From Bacteroidetes bacterium UBA5697 (GTDB taxonomy: Bacteria > Bacteroidota > Bacteroidia > B-17B0 > Aurantibacillaceae), in NCBI GenBank assembly GCA_002420145.1, contig DIHL01000018.1, positions 1 through 27,036 on the forward strand: a stretch of DNA of 27,036 bases, given 5' to 3'. How positions within the stretch are numbered: the stretch's first letter is position 1; each line of letters opens with the position of its first letter. The translations under genes were made by a program, and so were the position numbers. The notes beneath the pieces were generated by a model. That model saw only the letters and a list, made by a program, of their open reading frames with translations. It was not told the DNA's origin and did no database searches. Positions 14,599-22,508 of the stretch are shown here, one piece after another.

Positions 14599-15259
14599 AA
14601 TAAAAATATTATTAGCCGACGATCACTCTGTGGTAAGAAATGGCATCAAGTTAATGCTTTCGCAACAAAAGGCATTTATTCCCGAAATTGAAGAAGCTGG
14701 CGAGGGAAATGAAGTAATTGAATTGGCTACTAAAACAAAGTATGACGTCATATTATTGGATATTAGTTTGCCAGGACAAAATGGGATTAGTATTACAAAG
14801 TTTTTGGTAAAAAAAAGCCCCTCGTACAAAATACTAGCGCTTACCATGCATAAGGAAGAATATATGATTAAGCAAATGATTTCGGCTGGCGCAGTTGGTT
14901 ACTTGTTAAAAAATACGGGGCTTGATGAATTAACAAAAGCAATCGTTACAATTGCCAACGGAAATAAATACTTTTGTAACGAAGCCTCCCAAGTTATCAT
15001 CAATGATTCTACAAATAATTTAACATCTGGAGAAAATTATAATTTCACCATCGACTACAGAAATGTACTATCAACCAGAGAGAAAGAAATTATGATACTT
15101 ATTGTAAAAGAATTTAGCAGTACTCAAATTGCAGAAAAACTATTTATTGGCAAACGCACGGTTGATACTCATCGAAGAAATATTATTGCCAAACTCAATC
15201 TCAAAAACACAGCAGGAATTGTAAAATATGCTGTTGAGCATGGTGTTTTAAATCCGTAA
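14591..15259 (+). CDS. LuxR/NarL-family response regulator
   Basis: A 222-residue two-domain regulator. Receiver 1-125 with the acidic pocket Asp10/Asp11, phospho-acceptor Asp57 (YDVILLDISLPGQNG), switch Thr85 and Lys107. The linker is about 125-156. The C-terminal LuxR-type HTH at 157-218 has LSTREKEIMILIVKEFSSTQ, IAEKLFIGKRTVDTHRRNI and KLNLKNTAGIVKYAVEHG. All key residues are intact. It is the cognate partner of the preceding kinase (8-nt overlap). LuxR/NarL proteins bind short palindromes as dimers, so it is the leading candidate to bind the six 18-bp palindromes at 10389-10585 and 17778-17829, which would make the operon self-regulated. Confidence 0.93.
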   Translation: MRRIKILLADDHSVVRNGIKLMLSQQKAFIPEIEEAGEGNEVIELATKTKYDVILLDISLPGQNGISITKFLVKKSPSYKILALTMHKEEYMIKQMISAGAVGYLLKNTGLDELTKAIVTIANGNKYFCNEASQVIINDSTNNLTSGENYNFTIDYRNVLSTREKEIMILIVKEFSSTQIAEKLFIGKRTVDTHRRNIIAKLNLKNTAGIVKYAVEHGVLNP

Positions 15260-15295
15260 CAGCTTATTAATTATTTTCCATATTAGTCGTAAACC

Positions 15296-17659
15296 TTATT
15301 TAGGTAATGTAATAGTGAATGTTGTGCCTTGGTTTGGTTGACTTTGTATTTCAATTTTACCACCCAAAGTCTCAATTTGAGTTTTTACCATGTGTAATCC
15401 TAAGCCTTTGCCTTCGGTTTCAAAATTAAAGCGTTTGTATAAACCAAATATATTTTCGCTATGTAGATTTAAATCTATTCCTATTCCAGTATCCGATACT
15501 GTAATCAAAAATTCAGTACCTGTATCCTGTATGTGTATCGTAATATTTTGCTTTCTATGTGAAGCCCTAAATTTAATGGCATTACTAATTAAATTACAAA
15601 ATATACTTTCTAAATAACTCTTTATGGTATATATCTCTTTGACAGTGTCTTGAATTTGAATTTCAATAATAGCGCCAGAGGTATTAATTTCATTCTCAAA
15701 TGTATCCGAAATACTTTTAATGATAGATGAAAAAGAAACAAGTTCCTTTTTTTCATTTAAGCCTGAGCGAGTAGAAAGCACCAAATTTAAATGTTTAATA
15801 TGTTCGTCCATATTAGTAATAGTTGTTCGGATATAATCCATAATTTTCTGCTGTTCTTCTTTACTAATATTCTCTTGATTGATTAAACCAGATAAACCCA
15901 TAATGGTAGCCACAGGTGCTCTTAAATTATGGGAAACTATATAATTAAATTGCGTCAATTCATTACATCTATTATTAAGATCATCAATGGTTTTTTTTAA
16001 TTTTTCTTGAACTTCTCGAAGATGAGTAATATCCTGAGCTGTACCAACTGCTATAATAGGCTTTCCTATATCATCAAAAATAATTTCGCTATCTCCTAAT
16101 ATGTATTTTATGCTTTTATCGGGATTAATTACACGAAATACCAAAGCTGGATTTTTTTTACCTATATATAAATCCTCAATCCATTTTTTTAATACTGGTT
16201 TATCATCATGATGAATAAGACTAACTAATGAATACACATTTGGAGAAAATTCATCGGGATCACAATTATATATATTATACATTTCACTCGACCATATTAA
16301 CTCTCCAGACACAATATCAAACCGCCAATCACCAATTTTTGCCATTTTTTGCGCCACATGCAATCTGGCTTCGCTAGCTATTATTTTTTCCTCTGCTTCC
16401 TTTTTTTCTGTAATATCAGACACAGAAACTTGAATGTGAGTTTCTCCATCAATCAAGGTTTGTGTTATTATAGCTTCTCCATAAAAATCTTGTCCATTTT
16501 TTTTCTTAAATTTAAATTCAATGCGTTTAGGTTCATTTGACTGGTTATTAAACAAGTCTAACCCATTGGCATCATTGGATATGAGTTGTAAATACTTTAA
16601 ACCCGAATAATGTTGTCCAGACGTTGCTACAAGTTCAAAATTTTTTTCTTCAAGCAATTGGCGCTTCTCCCTATGTTCATGGTTGGCAGATATCAACTCT
16701 TCTTGTTGCACTCTTAACTCTTCTTCTGAAGCGAGAAGATTTTTAGTTTGAGCTTGTAATTCTGTATTAACCTCCTCTAGTTCTTCTTGTTGAACTATCA
16801 ATTCCTCAGCTTGGCTTTTCAGTTGATACTCTAATTCTTTTTGCTTAGTAATGTCAAGTCTAACGGCTACATATTGATATGGTTTTCCATCATCATCCAA
16901 AAAAGGAACAATTCTAGTATCAACCCAATAAGGCGTACCATCTTTAGCCAAATTTTTGATTTCTCCCTTCCACACTTTGCCACTTGAAATAGTAGCCCAG
17001 AGATTCCTCATAAATTCTTTACTATGATATCCAGAATTTACTATTCGGTGATCTTGTCCAATTAACTCTTCTCTAGAGTACTTTGAAATTTGGCAGAATT
17101 TTTCGTTGACATATTTTATAATCCCCTTCTTATCTGTAAATGCTACAATACCCGCTTCATCAAGCGCAAACTTATAGTCAGAGACATCTTTAATTCTTTC
17201 AGCAATTTCCTTCTCATGATTTATTCGTAAAGTAATATCCTCAACACTATGTATTAAAAACACAACCTCCTTTTTATCATTTAATACAGGTTTATTTAAT
17301 GGACTCCAATAACGAACTTCAAAAACTCCATCTGGTTTACGAATATCATATTTTTGAGCTGACATTCTATGAGCTTCCTTGGTTTTTAAAACCGTATTAA
17401 GCGATGAGCGAAGATTAGCTGTACCATCTGCTGAAATATCATCTGGATTATCAGGAAATACTTCAAATAAATTTTTACCAATAATACTCTCACGAGTAGT
17501 CATTGTGGCTTTAAGATACTCATCACTCACTGCATAAATTGTAAAATCTGGCAAGAGGATTAAGTATAAGCCTGGACTTGATTCAAAAAGAATTTTAAAA
17601 CTATAGATTTCATCTGAACCTATCTCAGGCTTATTATTAATTTTATTATTAAAAGCCAT
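15296..17659 (-). CDS. Multi-PAS hybrid-sensing histidine kinase (soluble)
   Basis: A 787-residue kinase without membrane segments. PAS domains lie at about 20-150, 155-275 (VNEKFCQISKYSREELIGQD) and 430-550 (IGDWRFDIVSGELIWSSEMY; a PAS_3/PAC type), with a partial PAS-like part at about 350-418 ending SVSDITEK. A coiled coil at about 275-345 is rich in QQEEL repeats. The HisKA domain has FNYIVSHNLRAPVATIMG (phospho-acceptor His577), and the HATPase domain has N-box SNAIKF (Asn693), SDTGIGID (722-729) and GKGLGLHMV (750-758). No receiver domain is attached. It ends 36 bp from the convergent response-regulator gene. A pair of 18-bp palindromes lies 119-170 bp upstream, so it is probably controlled by the same regulator. 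Its own target is unknown. Confidence 0.92.
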   Translation of the reverse strand: MAFNNKINNKPEIGSDEIYSFKILFESSPGLYLILLPDFTIYAVSDEYLKATMTTRESIIGKNLFEVFPDNPDDISADGTANLRSSLNTVLKTKEAHRMSAQKYDIRKPDGVFEVRYWSPLNKPVLNDKKEVVFLIHSVEDITLRINHEKEIAERIKDVSDYKFALDEAGIVAFTDKKGIIKYVNEKFCQISKYSREELIGQDHRIVNSGYHSKEFMRNLWATISSGKVWKGEIKNLAKDGTPYWVDTRIVPFLDDDGKPYQYVAVRLDITKQKELEYQLKSQAEELIVQQEELEEVNTELQAQTKNLLASEEELRVQQEELISANHEHREKRQLLEEKNFELVATSGQHYSGLKYLQLISNDANGLDLFNNQSNEPKRIEFKFKKKNGQDFYGEAIITQTLIDGETHIQVSVSDITEKKEAEEKIIASEARLHVAQKMAKIGDWRFDIVSGELIWSSEMYNIYNCDPDEFSPNVYSLVSLIHHDDKPVLKKWIEDLYIGKKNPALVFRVINPDKSIKYILGDSEIIFDDIGKPIIAVGTAQDITHLREVQEKLKKTIDDLNNRCNELTQFNYIVSHNLRAPVATIMGLSGLINQENISKEEQQKIMDYIRTTITNMDEHIKHLNLVLSTRSGLNEKKELVSFSSIIKSISDTFENEINTSGAIIEIQIQDTVKEIYTIKSYLESIFCNLISNAIKFRASHRKQNITIHIQDTGTEFLITVSDTGIGIDLNLHSENIFGLYKRFNFETEGKGLGLHMVKTQIETLGGKIEIQSQPNQGTTFTITLPK

Positions 17660-17777
17660 AGAACATTTTATTGATTAAAAAATAATGCAATTCAATACTA
17701 TCAATTACATCTTATGTGAAGTGGTATATAATAACATATAATAGCAAGCTAACTTAAATAAATAAAATTAGAAGCGC

Positions 17778-17829
17778 ATCCGTATAAATACGTATTTTTT
17801 GATTTTTTTTCATCCGTATAAATACGGAT
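17778..17829. promoter_or_regulatory. Operator pair 3 (two 18-bp palindromes)
   Basis: Site 5 (17778-17795) matches the consensus at 17 of 18 positions; site 6 (17812-17829, ATCCGTATAAATACGGAT) matches perfectly and consists of 8-bp half-sites ATCCGTAT/ATACGGAT around AA. Starts are 34 bp apart. They lie upstream of the multi-PAS kinase, whose ATG is at 17659. Confidence 0.7.
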
Positions 17830-17881
17830 GTTTTATTGACTAAAATGCTACTAAGAGGTGATATAATGGAATAATAACACA

Positions 17882-17913
17882 ATTTAACACCAAAAATAAT
17901 TTTGGCGTTAAAT
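17882..17913. repeat. Inverted repeat in the kinase upstream region
   Basis: A 14-pair stem with one internal mismatch (TTTAACACCAAAA against TTTTGGCGTTAAA, loop ATAA). No strong T tract follows on either strand. It may be a protein-binding site or an RNA structure. Confidence 0.45.
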
Positions 17914-18032
17914 GCTTTAAAAGAGGTTTTTAAACTATTAAATAAGTTAATAATCTCTATTGGGGGGGGTGATAAAACTTCTGTTATAAATAGTATACGT
18001 ACCCTCCAAATTAAATCGGCATCTGCTAAAAC

Positions 18033-18059
18033 CTAAAGCTACATTAAATGTAGCTTTAG
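18033..18059 (-). terminator. Hairpin, possible terminator of the PKD-protein gene
   Basis: A perfect 12-bp stem (CTAAAGCTACAT/ATGTAGCTTTAG, 3-nt loop) about 100 bp beyond the stop of the minus-strand T9SS protein. The following T tract on the minus strand is short (GGTTTTAG), so termination is plausible but not certain. Confidence 0.45.
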
Positions 18060-18159
18060 AGAATTTCTCTCGTTTTAAATTCTGAATAAATACAAGTTCT
18101 ATCATGTCTAAAAGAAATAATAATAATTTCTTTAGAATATAAGCACATGTAAAGCCTTA

Positions 18160-19500
18160 CTATTTTATATAAACTTTTGATGTCAATAATTCGTTTTCAT
18201 TTGACTTGAATTGCATAAGATATAAGCCAACTTTTAAATAATTTAAATCAATTAAGACATTATTATCATTTACACTGTAATCTTTTTTAAAGAATTCTCT
18301 ACCGTCTAGAGAAATTACATTTGTGGATATTATATTAAGAGAATATTGTGATAATTTTAGCATAAACTTGTTATCACCCAAATCTGCTAGCAAAACTTTT
18401 CCATTTAATTTAGAAATAATATTAGTCGAAAAATCAACGACTTGTAAAGGTTTTAGAACACTGTCTTTACATCCTGTACTACTAATACCCACTAGTTTTG
18501 TTAAATAAGTTCCAGGGGTTGAATAATTATAACTTGGTTCAAAATCTGTTGAATTACCAAACCCATCACCAAAATCCCAAAAATAACTCGAGCAATTTGA
18601 AGACAGATTGTTAGGTAAAAAACTGTTCGAACTACTAAAAATAATACTATCTGGTGATGTAAAACAAATTAGCGGAGAAACTGTCTTATTTATATTAAAA
18701 CTAATTTCATTTCGTAAACAGGCATTACTAGTTGAAGTAATCTCGACATTATACTTCCCATTACTTAAATTATCTAACGAATCATACGTGTTTAATCCAA
18801 GATTCGTTTTTATAACAGTTCCCAATGTATCTCTCCAGATATAATTCCATGGTGCAGCAGTGTTACCCATAACAACAGCCTTTCCTCCATTTGTTATTTG
18901 GCAAGATGGCTGAATTAAATTAGATGTAATTGGTAAAGTATTATAAGTAATAGTTAATGTAAATCGTGAAGAGGTGGTCGTGTTTAATAAGGTAAATACA
19001 TAAGGACTTATTAATAAGTTGGTTATCGTATTCGTGTGAAGATCTTTCAGAAACAAACAAGTGCCAGATGGAAGTCCTTGAACATCAGCTGCTGTTATAG
19101 TGAAACTTCCTGAAATATGAGTTGTTGTTAAAATGTTTGTTGAATATGTCTGAGATACTGGAGGAATCCCATTGATTGACATTAGCAAGCTATCATTGTC
19201 TATTGAAATACGTGGGGCTGGATTGGGACCAAAAAGTTTGTATGCATCATAGTTGCTGTCAAATCCATTAGTAGAGCCTTCTTGATAATAAAACACACAT
19301 TCATCCAAATAATTAGGAAGCCCTTGCATTTTAAGTCTAAATAGAGATTGTGTCGTAGTCTTTTCCACATCATTTATTTTATCAAGTCCATAAAATGTTT
19401 GAGAAAAAAACATAATAATAAATAACATAATAGCACTAATTAAAAACTTCCAATCTTTGCTTTTATAAAATGCTATTAATTTTTGTTGTACTTTTTTCAT
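18160..19500 (-). CDS. Secreted PKD-domain protein with T9SS sorting domain
   Basis: A 446-residue exported protein. A hydrophobic signal/anchor segment spans about residues 17-37. A beta-sandwich region follows (about 60-190; ITAADVQGLPSGTCLFLKD), then a second domain with NGGKAVVMGNTAAPWNYIW and a PKD domain about 285-356 (YFWDFGDG, YSTPGTYLTKLVGIS). The C-terminus (about 360-446; VISLDGREF..., GLYLMQFKSN, SKVYIK) has the features of a type A T9SS sorting domain that directs cargo to the cell surface or outside, although the first motif is divergent from the usual PNP. Probably a cell-surface adhesin-like or structural protein; no enzymatic motif. A conserved AAATCTTACAT element lies 85 bp upstream. 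Confidence 0.8.
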   Translation of the reverse strand: MKKVQQKLIAFYKSKDWKFLISAIMLFIIMFFSQTFYGLDKINDVEKTTTQSLFRLKMQGLPNYLDECVFYYQEGSTNGFDSNYDAYKLFGPNPAPRISIDNDSLLMSINGIPPVSQTYSTNILTTTHISGSFTITAADVQGLPSGTCLFLKDLHTNTITNLLISPYVFTLLNTTTSSRFTLTITYNTLPITSNLIQPSCQITNGGKAVVMGNTAAPWNYIWRDTLGTVIKTNLGLNTYDSLDNLSNGKYNVEITSTSNACLRNEISFNINKTVSPLICFTSPDSIIFSSSNSFLPNNLSSNCSSYFWDFGDGFGNSTDFEPSYNYSTPGTYLTKLVGISSTGCKDSVLKPLQVVDFSTNIISKLNGKVLLADLGDNKFMLKLSQYSLNIISTNVISLDGREFFKKDYSVNDNNVLIDLNYLKVGLYLMQFKSNENELLTSKVYIK

Positions 19501-19584
19501 AACAATTATTTTAATGTTTACTTAGAATCAAAATTACCCTGGTTTGTTGTGAAGAAATAGCCTACAAATAAGCTTCAATTGCAC

Positions 19585-19595
19585 ATGTAAGATTT
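19585..19595 (-). promoter_or_regulatory. AAATCTTACAT element upstream of the PKD protein
   Basis: The minus strand reads AAATCTTACATG, 85-95 bp before the start codon. Exact or near-exact copies occur in the same orientation upstream of three other genes for secreted or outer-membrane proteins in the window. Confidence 0.4.
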
Positions 19596-19719
19596 TTTAT
19601 GTTTTTGTAAACAAAAAAACATTTATTGAACTGAGGTTTTTTTAGGGATATTATGACTTACAATCGTCAAACAACGGGCTGTTGCTAATTAATACAAGAG
19701 TAGTAAGGGTTTAGTCCAA

Positions 19720-21066
19720 TCACAATTTTACACCCAATAACGTAATATCATCTACTTGAAAATTATTCCCCTTCCATTTCTCAAAATGGTATTCAAAAAT
19801 TTCCCCTTGAAGTTCCATATTTTCGTGCTTGTTTTGGTTTATTAATTCTAAAAGTTTTTTTCTCATTAGCTTTTTTCCTTTAGGCCCACCAAATTGGTCT
19901 GTTAATCCATCAGTAAACATGTATATCAAATCTCCACTGGCAAAGTTTTTAATTCTCTTAGTGAATTTCTTTCCGCCAACAACTTCATTTCCTCCAATAA
20001 ACTGTCTATCTGCATCTAAAATAGACAAACCATCATTTGTAAATATGTACGCATTATTGAAAGCTCCTGAAAAAGAAATTTTGTTGTTTTTTGTATCTAC
20101 GACGCATAAAGACATGGCCATTCCATCTCTTAAATGATCTGATAGTTGACTTTTTTTAAATAATTTGATGATTGACATATCCATTTCTTCTAAAATAAGT
20201 TCAGGATCTGTGATTTTTCTATCTGTAATAATATGGTCTAATAACTGGTGGCCAACCATTGACATTAAAGCCCCGGGAACGCCATGTCCAGTGCAATCTG
20301 CACAGGCATAAAATATTTTATCTTTTGTTTTATGTAACCAATAAAAATCACCACTAATTATATCTTTTGGTTTATAAAAAACAAAAGCTTCACGAAATAC
20401 GTCATTGATTATTTTATATGTTGGTAAAATCGCTCTTTGTATTCTATTAGCATAATTGATACTATCATTAATATCTTTGTTCATTTCAATTAGCTTTTCA
20501 TTCGCTTTTTTTAATTGCTCTGTTCTATGTTCTATTTTCATTTCAAGTTGAAGTAACATTTTCTCCAACTCCCTTTCTGTTTCAAATCTGTTTAACCAAC
20601 TAATCAACATTTTTGAAATACCTTCAATTAACATATGTGATTCGATAAATGATGGCCCCATATGTTTAGTTAAAGGATCTGTTTTATAGAAAATCTCTAA
20701 TTCACCTTTTTTTTCACTAAAAGTCTTAAAAGAGACGCTTAATGAATAAGGCGATTTATTAAAATTAGAAGTACGATATTCAAAGTTATTAAACGATATT
20801 CTAGCACTTATCTCTTCTGGAAAAGCTGATCCAGAGGGCAATGCATCAACTATTTTTTGAAGAACGAAATTAACATCATTATTCGTGTTAAATAAATCAA
20901 ACAAAAAGTAGAGTAATCGTTGTTCACTTAATCGTTCATTATTTGTATCTGTTTTATTAATATAAGTTACAGTTCTTTTAGTTGCTTTGTTTTTTAAGAG
21001 ACTAGTTTCTTCATTTTTTCTATAAATAATAAAATTGGTCGCTATACTATTGAGATTTGCTTTCAT
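19720..21066 (-). CDS. SpoIIE-type PP2C serine phosphatase with coiled-coil linker
   Basis: A 448-residue soluble protein. An N-terminal sensory-like region spans about 45-160 (possibly GAF-like; not certain), then a coiled coil about 160-205 (ELEKMLLQLEMKIEHRTEQL). The SpoIIE/PP2C phosphatase domain spans about 205-448, with metal-binding Asp240 in SGDFYW, Asp257 in ADCTGHGVPGALMSM, DGMAMSLCVVD, Asp386 in YMFTDGLTDQFGG and Asp439/440 in FQVDDITLLG. All metal ligands are present, so it should dephosphorylate serine/threonine on a partner, typically an anti-sigma-antagonist of STAS type. The nearby STAS-like protein (13070-13444) could be a substrate, but that link is speculative. Probably monocistronic. 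Confidence 0.88.
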   Translation of the reverse strand: MKANLNSIATNFIIYRKNEETSLLKNKATKRTVTYINKTDTNNERLSEQRLLYFLFDLFNTNNDVNFVLQKIVDALPSGSAFPEEISARISFNNFEYRTSNFNKSPYSLSVSFKTFSEKKGELEIFYKTDPLTKHMGPSFIESHMLIEGISKMLISWLNRFETERELEKMLLQLEMKIEHRTEQLKKANEKLIEMNKDINDSINYANRIQRAILPTYKIINDVFREAFVFYKPKDIISGDFYWLHKTKDKIFYACADCTGHGVPGALMSMVGHQLLDHIITDRKITDPELILEEMDMSIIKLFKKSQLSDHLRDGMAMSLCVVDTKNNKISFSGAFNNAYIFTNDGLSILDADRQFIGGNEVVGGKKFTKRIKNFASGDLIYMFTDGLTDQFGGPKGKKLMRKKLLELINQNKHENMELQGEIFEYHFEKWKGNNFQVDDITLLGVKL

Positions 21067-21134
21067 TGTAATATTTTATTTCTTAAGGCAAATGTATTGC
21101 AAAAGCATTAGTAGGGCTTGTACATAAAAAACGT

Positions 21135-21212
21135 AAATCTTACATCAATAGAAAGAGTAATCAATTTGTGATAAAAACATTTAATAAAACAAAATCATAG
21201 AAAATCTTACAG
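21135..21212 (+). promoter_or_regulatory. Two AAATCTTACAT-type elements upstream of the barrel protein
   Basis: AAATCTTACAT (21135-21145) and AAATCTTACAG (21202-21212) both read toward the plus-strand gene at 21296, at 151 and 84 bp before its start. They lie in the divergent region shared with the SpoIIE-type phosphatase. Confidence 0.4.
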
Positions 21213-21295
21213 TCATTAAGCTTTGGGGTTATATTGAATTTATTACTCACCTCATTTGCTTTTCCTTTGTCTTAAATAATTAAAAAAAATATATT

Positions 21296-21925
21296 ATGAA
21301 AAATCAAAATTCAAAATTCGAACAAAACATTCAACAATCATTAAAAGGCATCTGTATAGTAGCTTTATCATTCTTAGTAAGTACTAATGCAGTATCACAA
21401 ACTAAAAAAACACATTTCGGAGTTTCAGCATCAAGTTCATTAAGTGGTGCTGGGTTTGGAACAATGTATACACCAGGCGTGTATTATAAAACTGATAAAA
21501 CAAAAATTGAGTTAGGATTAAATATTCAAAAACGAAAATTTAACATGTCTGGCATGCAAGTTAATTTTGAGTATATATTATTTGATGATCAAAAAGGATG
21601 TTATAATGATGGTTTAATGGGTAATCTAGAATTATATTCTTTTGCTACAATTAGATATAATTCTTCTGCCTATTTAAGTGAAGGACAAATAAAGAGAGAA
21701 AAAAAGATTAATCCTGATCATAATAGGTCTTTTGGTAATTTGAAATTTAGTGCAATTGAAGGTTATGTTGGCTTAGGCCTAAAAATAAGAGTTGTTGACA
21801 ATCTTAAATGGAGTAATTCAATAGGTTTTGGCGGGTGGAAAACATTATCTGGTGATAAATCATTATATAGAGAATATAATTCCATTTCAATAGCTTTAAA
21901 TACTGGATTATCTTTTGACTTCTAG
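21296..21925 (+). CDS. Predicted outer-membrane beta-barrel protein
   Basis: A 209-residue protein with a signal peptide (hydrophobic core about 19-31, cleavage near AVSQ about 35) and a mature part made of alternating strands, including FGTMYTPGVYYKTDKTKIEL, GLNIQKRKFNM, YVGLGLKIRVVDNLKWSNSI and a C-terminal aromatic residue (LNTGLSFDF). This fits the small 8-10 strand outer-membrane barrel type. No specific family is identified. It stands alone, divergent from the phosphatase and followed by 150 bp before the receiver gene. Two AAATCTTACAT-type elements lie upstream. Confidence 0.7.
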   Translation: MKNQNSKFEQNIQQSLKGICIVALSFLVSTNAVSQTKKTHFGVSASSSLSGAGFGTMYTPGVYYKTDKTKIELGLNIQKRKFNMSGMQVNFEYILFDDQKGCYNDGLMGNLELYSFATIRYNSSAYLSEGQIKREKKINPDHNRSFGNLKFSAIEGYVGLGLKIRVVDNLKWSNSIGFGGWKTLSGDKSLYREYNSISIALNTGLSFDF

Positions 21926-22076
21926 TTAGCTTTTTAAAAGTAAGTAAATAAATAAATAATTTTGATGTTTTAATAATGATAATTATAATTATATTAGCTA
22001 GGTAAAAGTGGCACTTATTAGTGACCGAATTTTTATAATGTCACTTTTATCTTTCAATTATATTTTATATTATCAT

Positions 22077-22508
22077 ATGAGAAAAACATTTAAAGTTAAA
22101 AAGCCAAAGTTTAAGTATAATACAGTTATGCTGATTGATGATAATGAAATGGATAATTTTATTAATCAAAAAATCATAGAGGCGAATTCTTTTGCTGATA
22201 AAATTTATACTAATACAAATGGCTTAAGTGCCCTTGAATTTTTAAATAATTTAAATGTTAAAAAAGAAACTCTTGAAGAAATGCTACCAGAGGTAATTTT
22301 TGTAGATTTAAATATGCCACTTATAAATGGTTTTCAGTTTATTGAAAAATTTTATGAAATGCCTGAAGAATTTGTTAAAACTAGCAAAATAGTTATTTTA
22401 ACATCTTCATTAAATGCTGAGGATAGAGAAATTGCTAAAAGATTAAGACCTAATATTATCTTTTTAAATAAACCTTTAACACAAGAATCACTTTCTTCTA
22501 TTTCCTGA
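22077..22508 (+). CDS. Single-domain response regulator (CheY-like receiver)
   Basis: A 143-residue protein from ATG 22077; the open frame extends upstream to a GTG (22008) and another ATG (22038), but the receiver fold begins just after 22077. Numbering from 22077: acidic pocket Asp21/Asp22 (MLIDDNEMDN), phospho-acceptor Asp77 (EVIFVDLNMPLINGF), switch Thr109 in ILTSS, and Lys132 in LNKP. All key residues are present and there is no output domain, so it probably acts by protein contact, for example with the PAS kinase at 24028-25071. Its 3' end overlaps the convergent helical-repeat gene by 21 bp. Confidence 0.88.
   Translation: MRKTFKVKKPKFKYNTVMLIDDNEMDNFINQKIIEANSFADKIYTNTNGLSALEFLNNLNVKKETLEEMLPEVIFVDLNMPLINGFQFIEKFYEMPEEFVKTSKIVILTSSLNAEDREIAKRLRPNIIFLNKPLTQESLSSIS

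Larger units (their letters stand above)
17660..18159. other. 500-bp intergenic region with operators and hairpins
   Basis: No gene of credible length is visible. It holds operator pair 3 (17778-17829), a 14-pair inverted repeat with one mismatch (17882-17895/17900-17913), a run of eight G (17962-17969), rare in this AT-rich DNA, and a perfect 12-bp hairpin (18033-18059). A small RNA is possible but unproven. Confidence 0.6.

Noticed and set aside
15260..15295. Terminator between the response regulator and the convergent kinase
   Set aside because: Only 36 bp and no stem-loop with a T run could be found.
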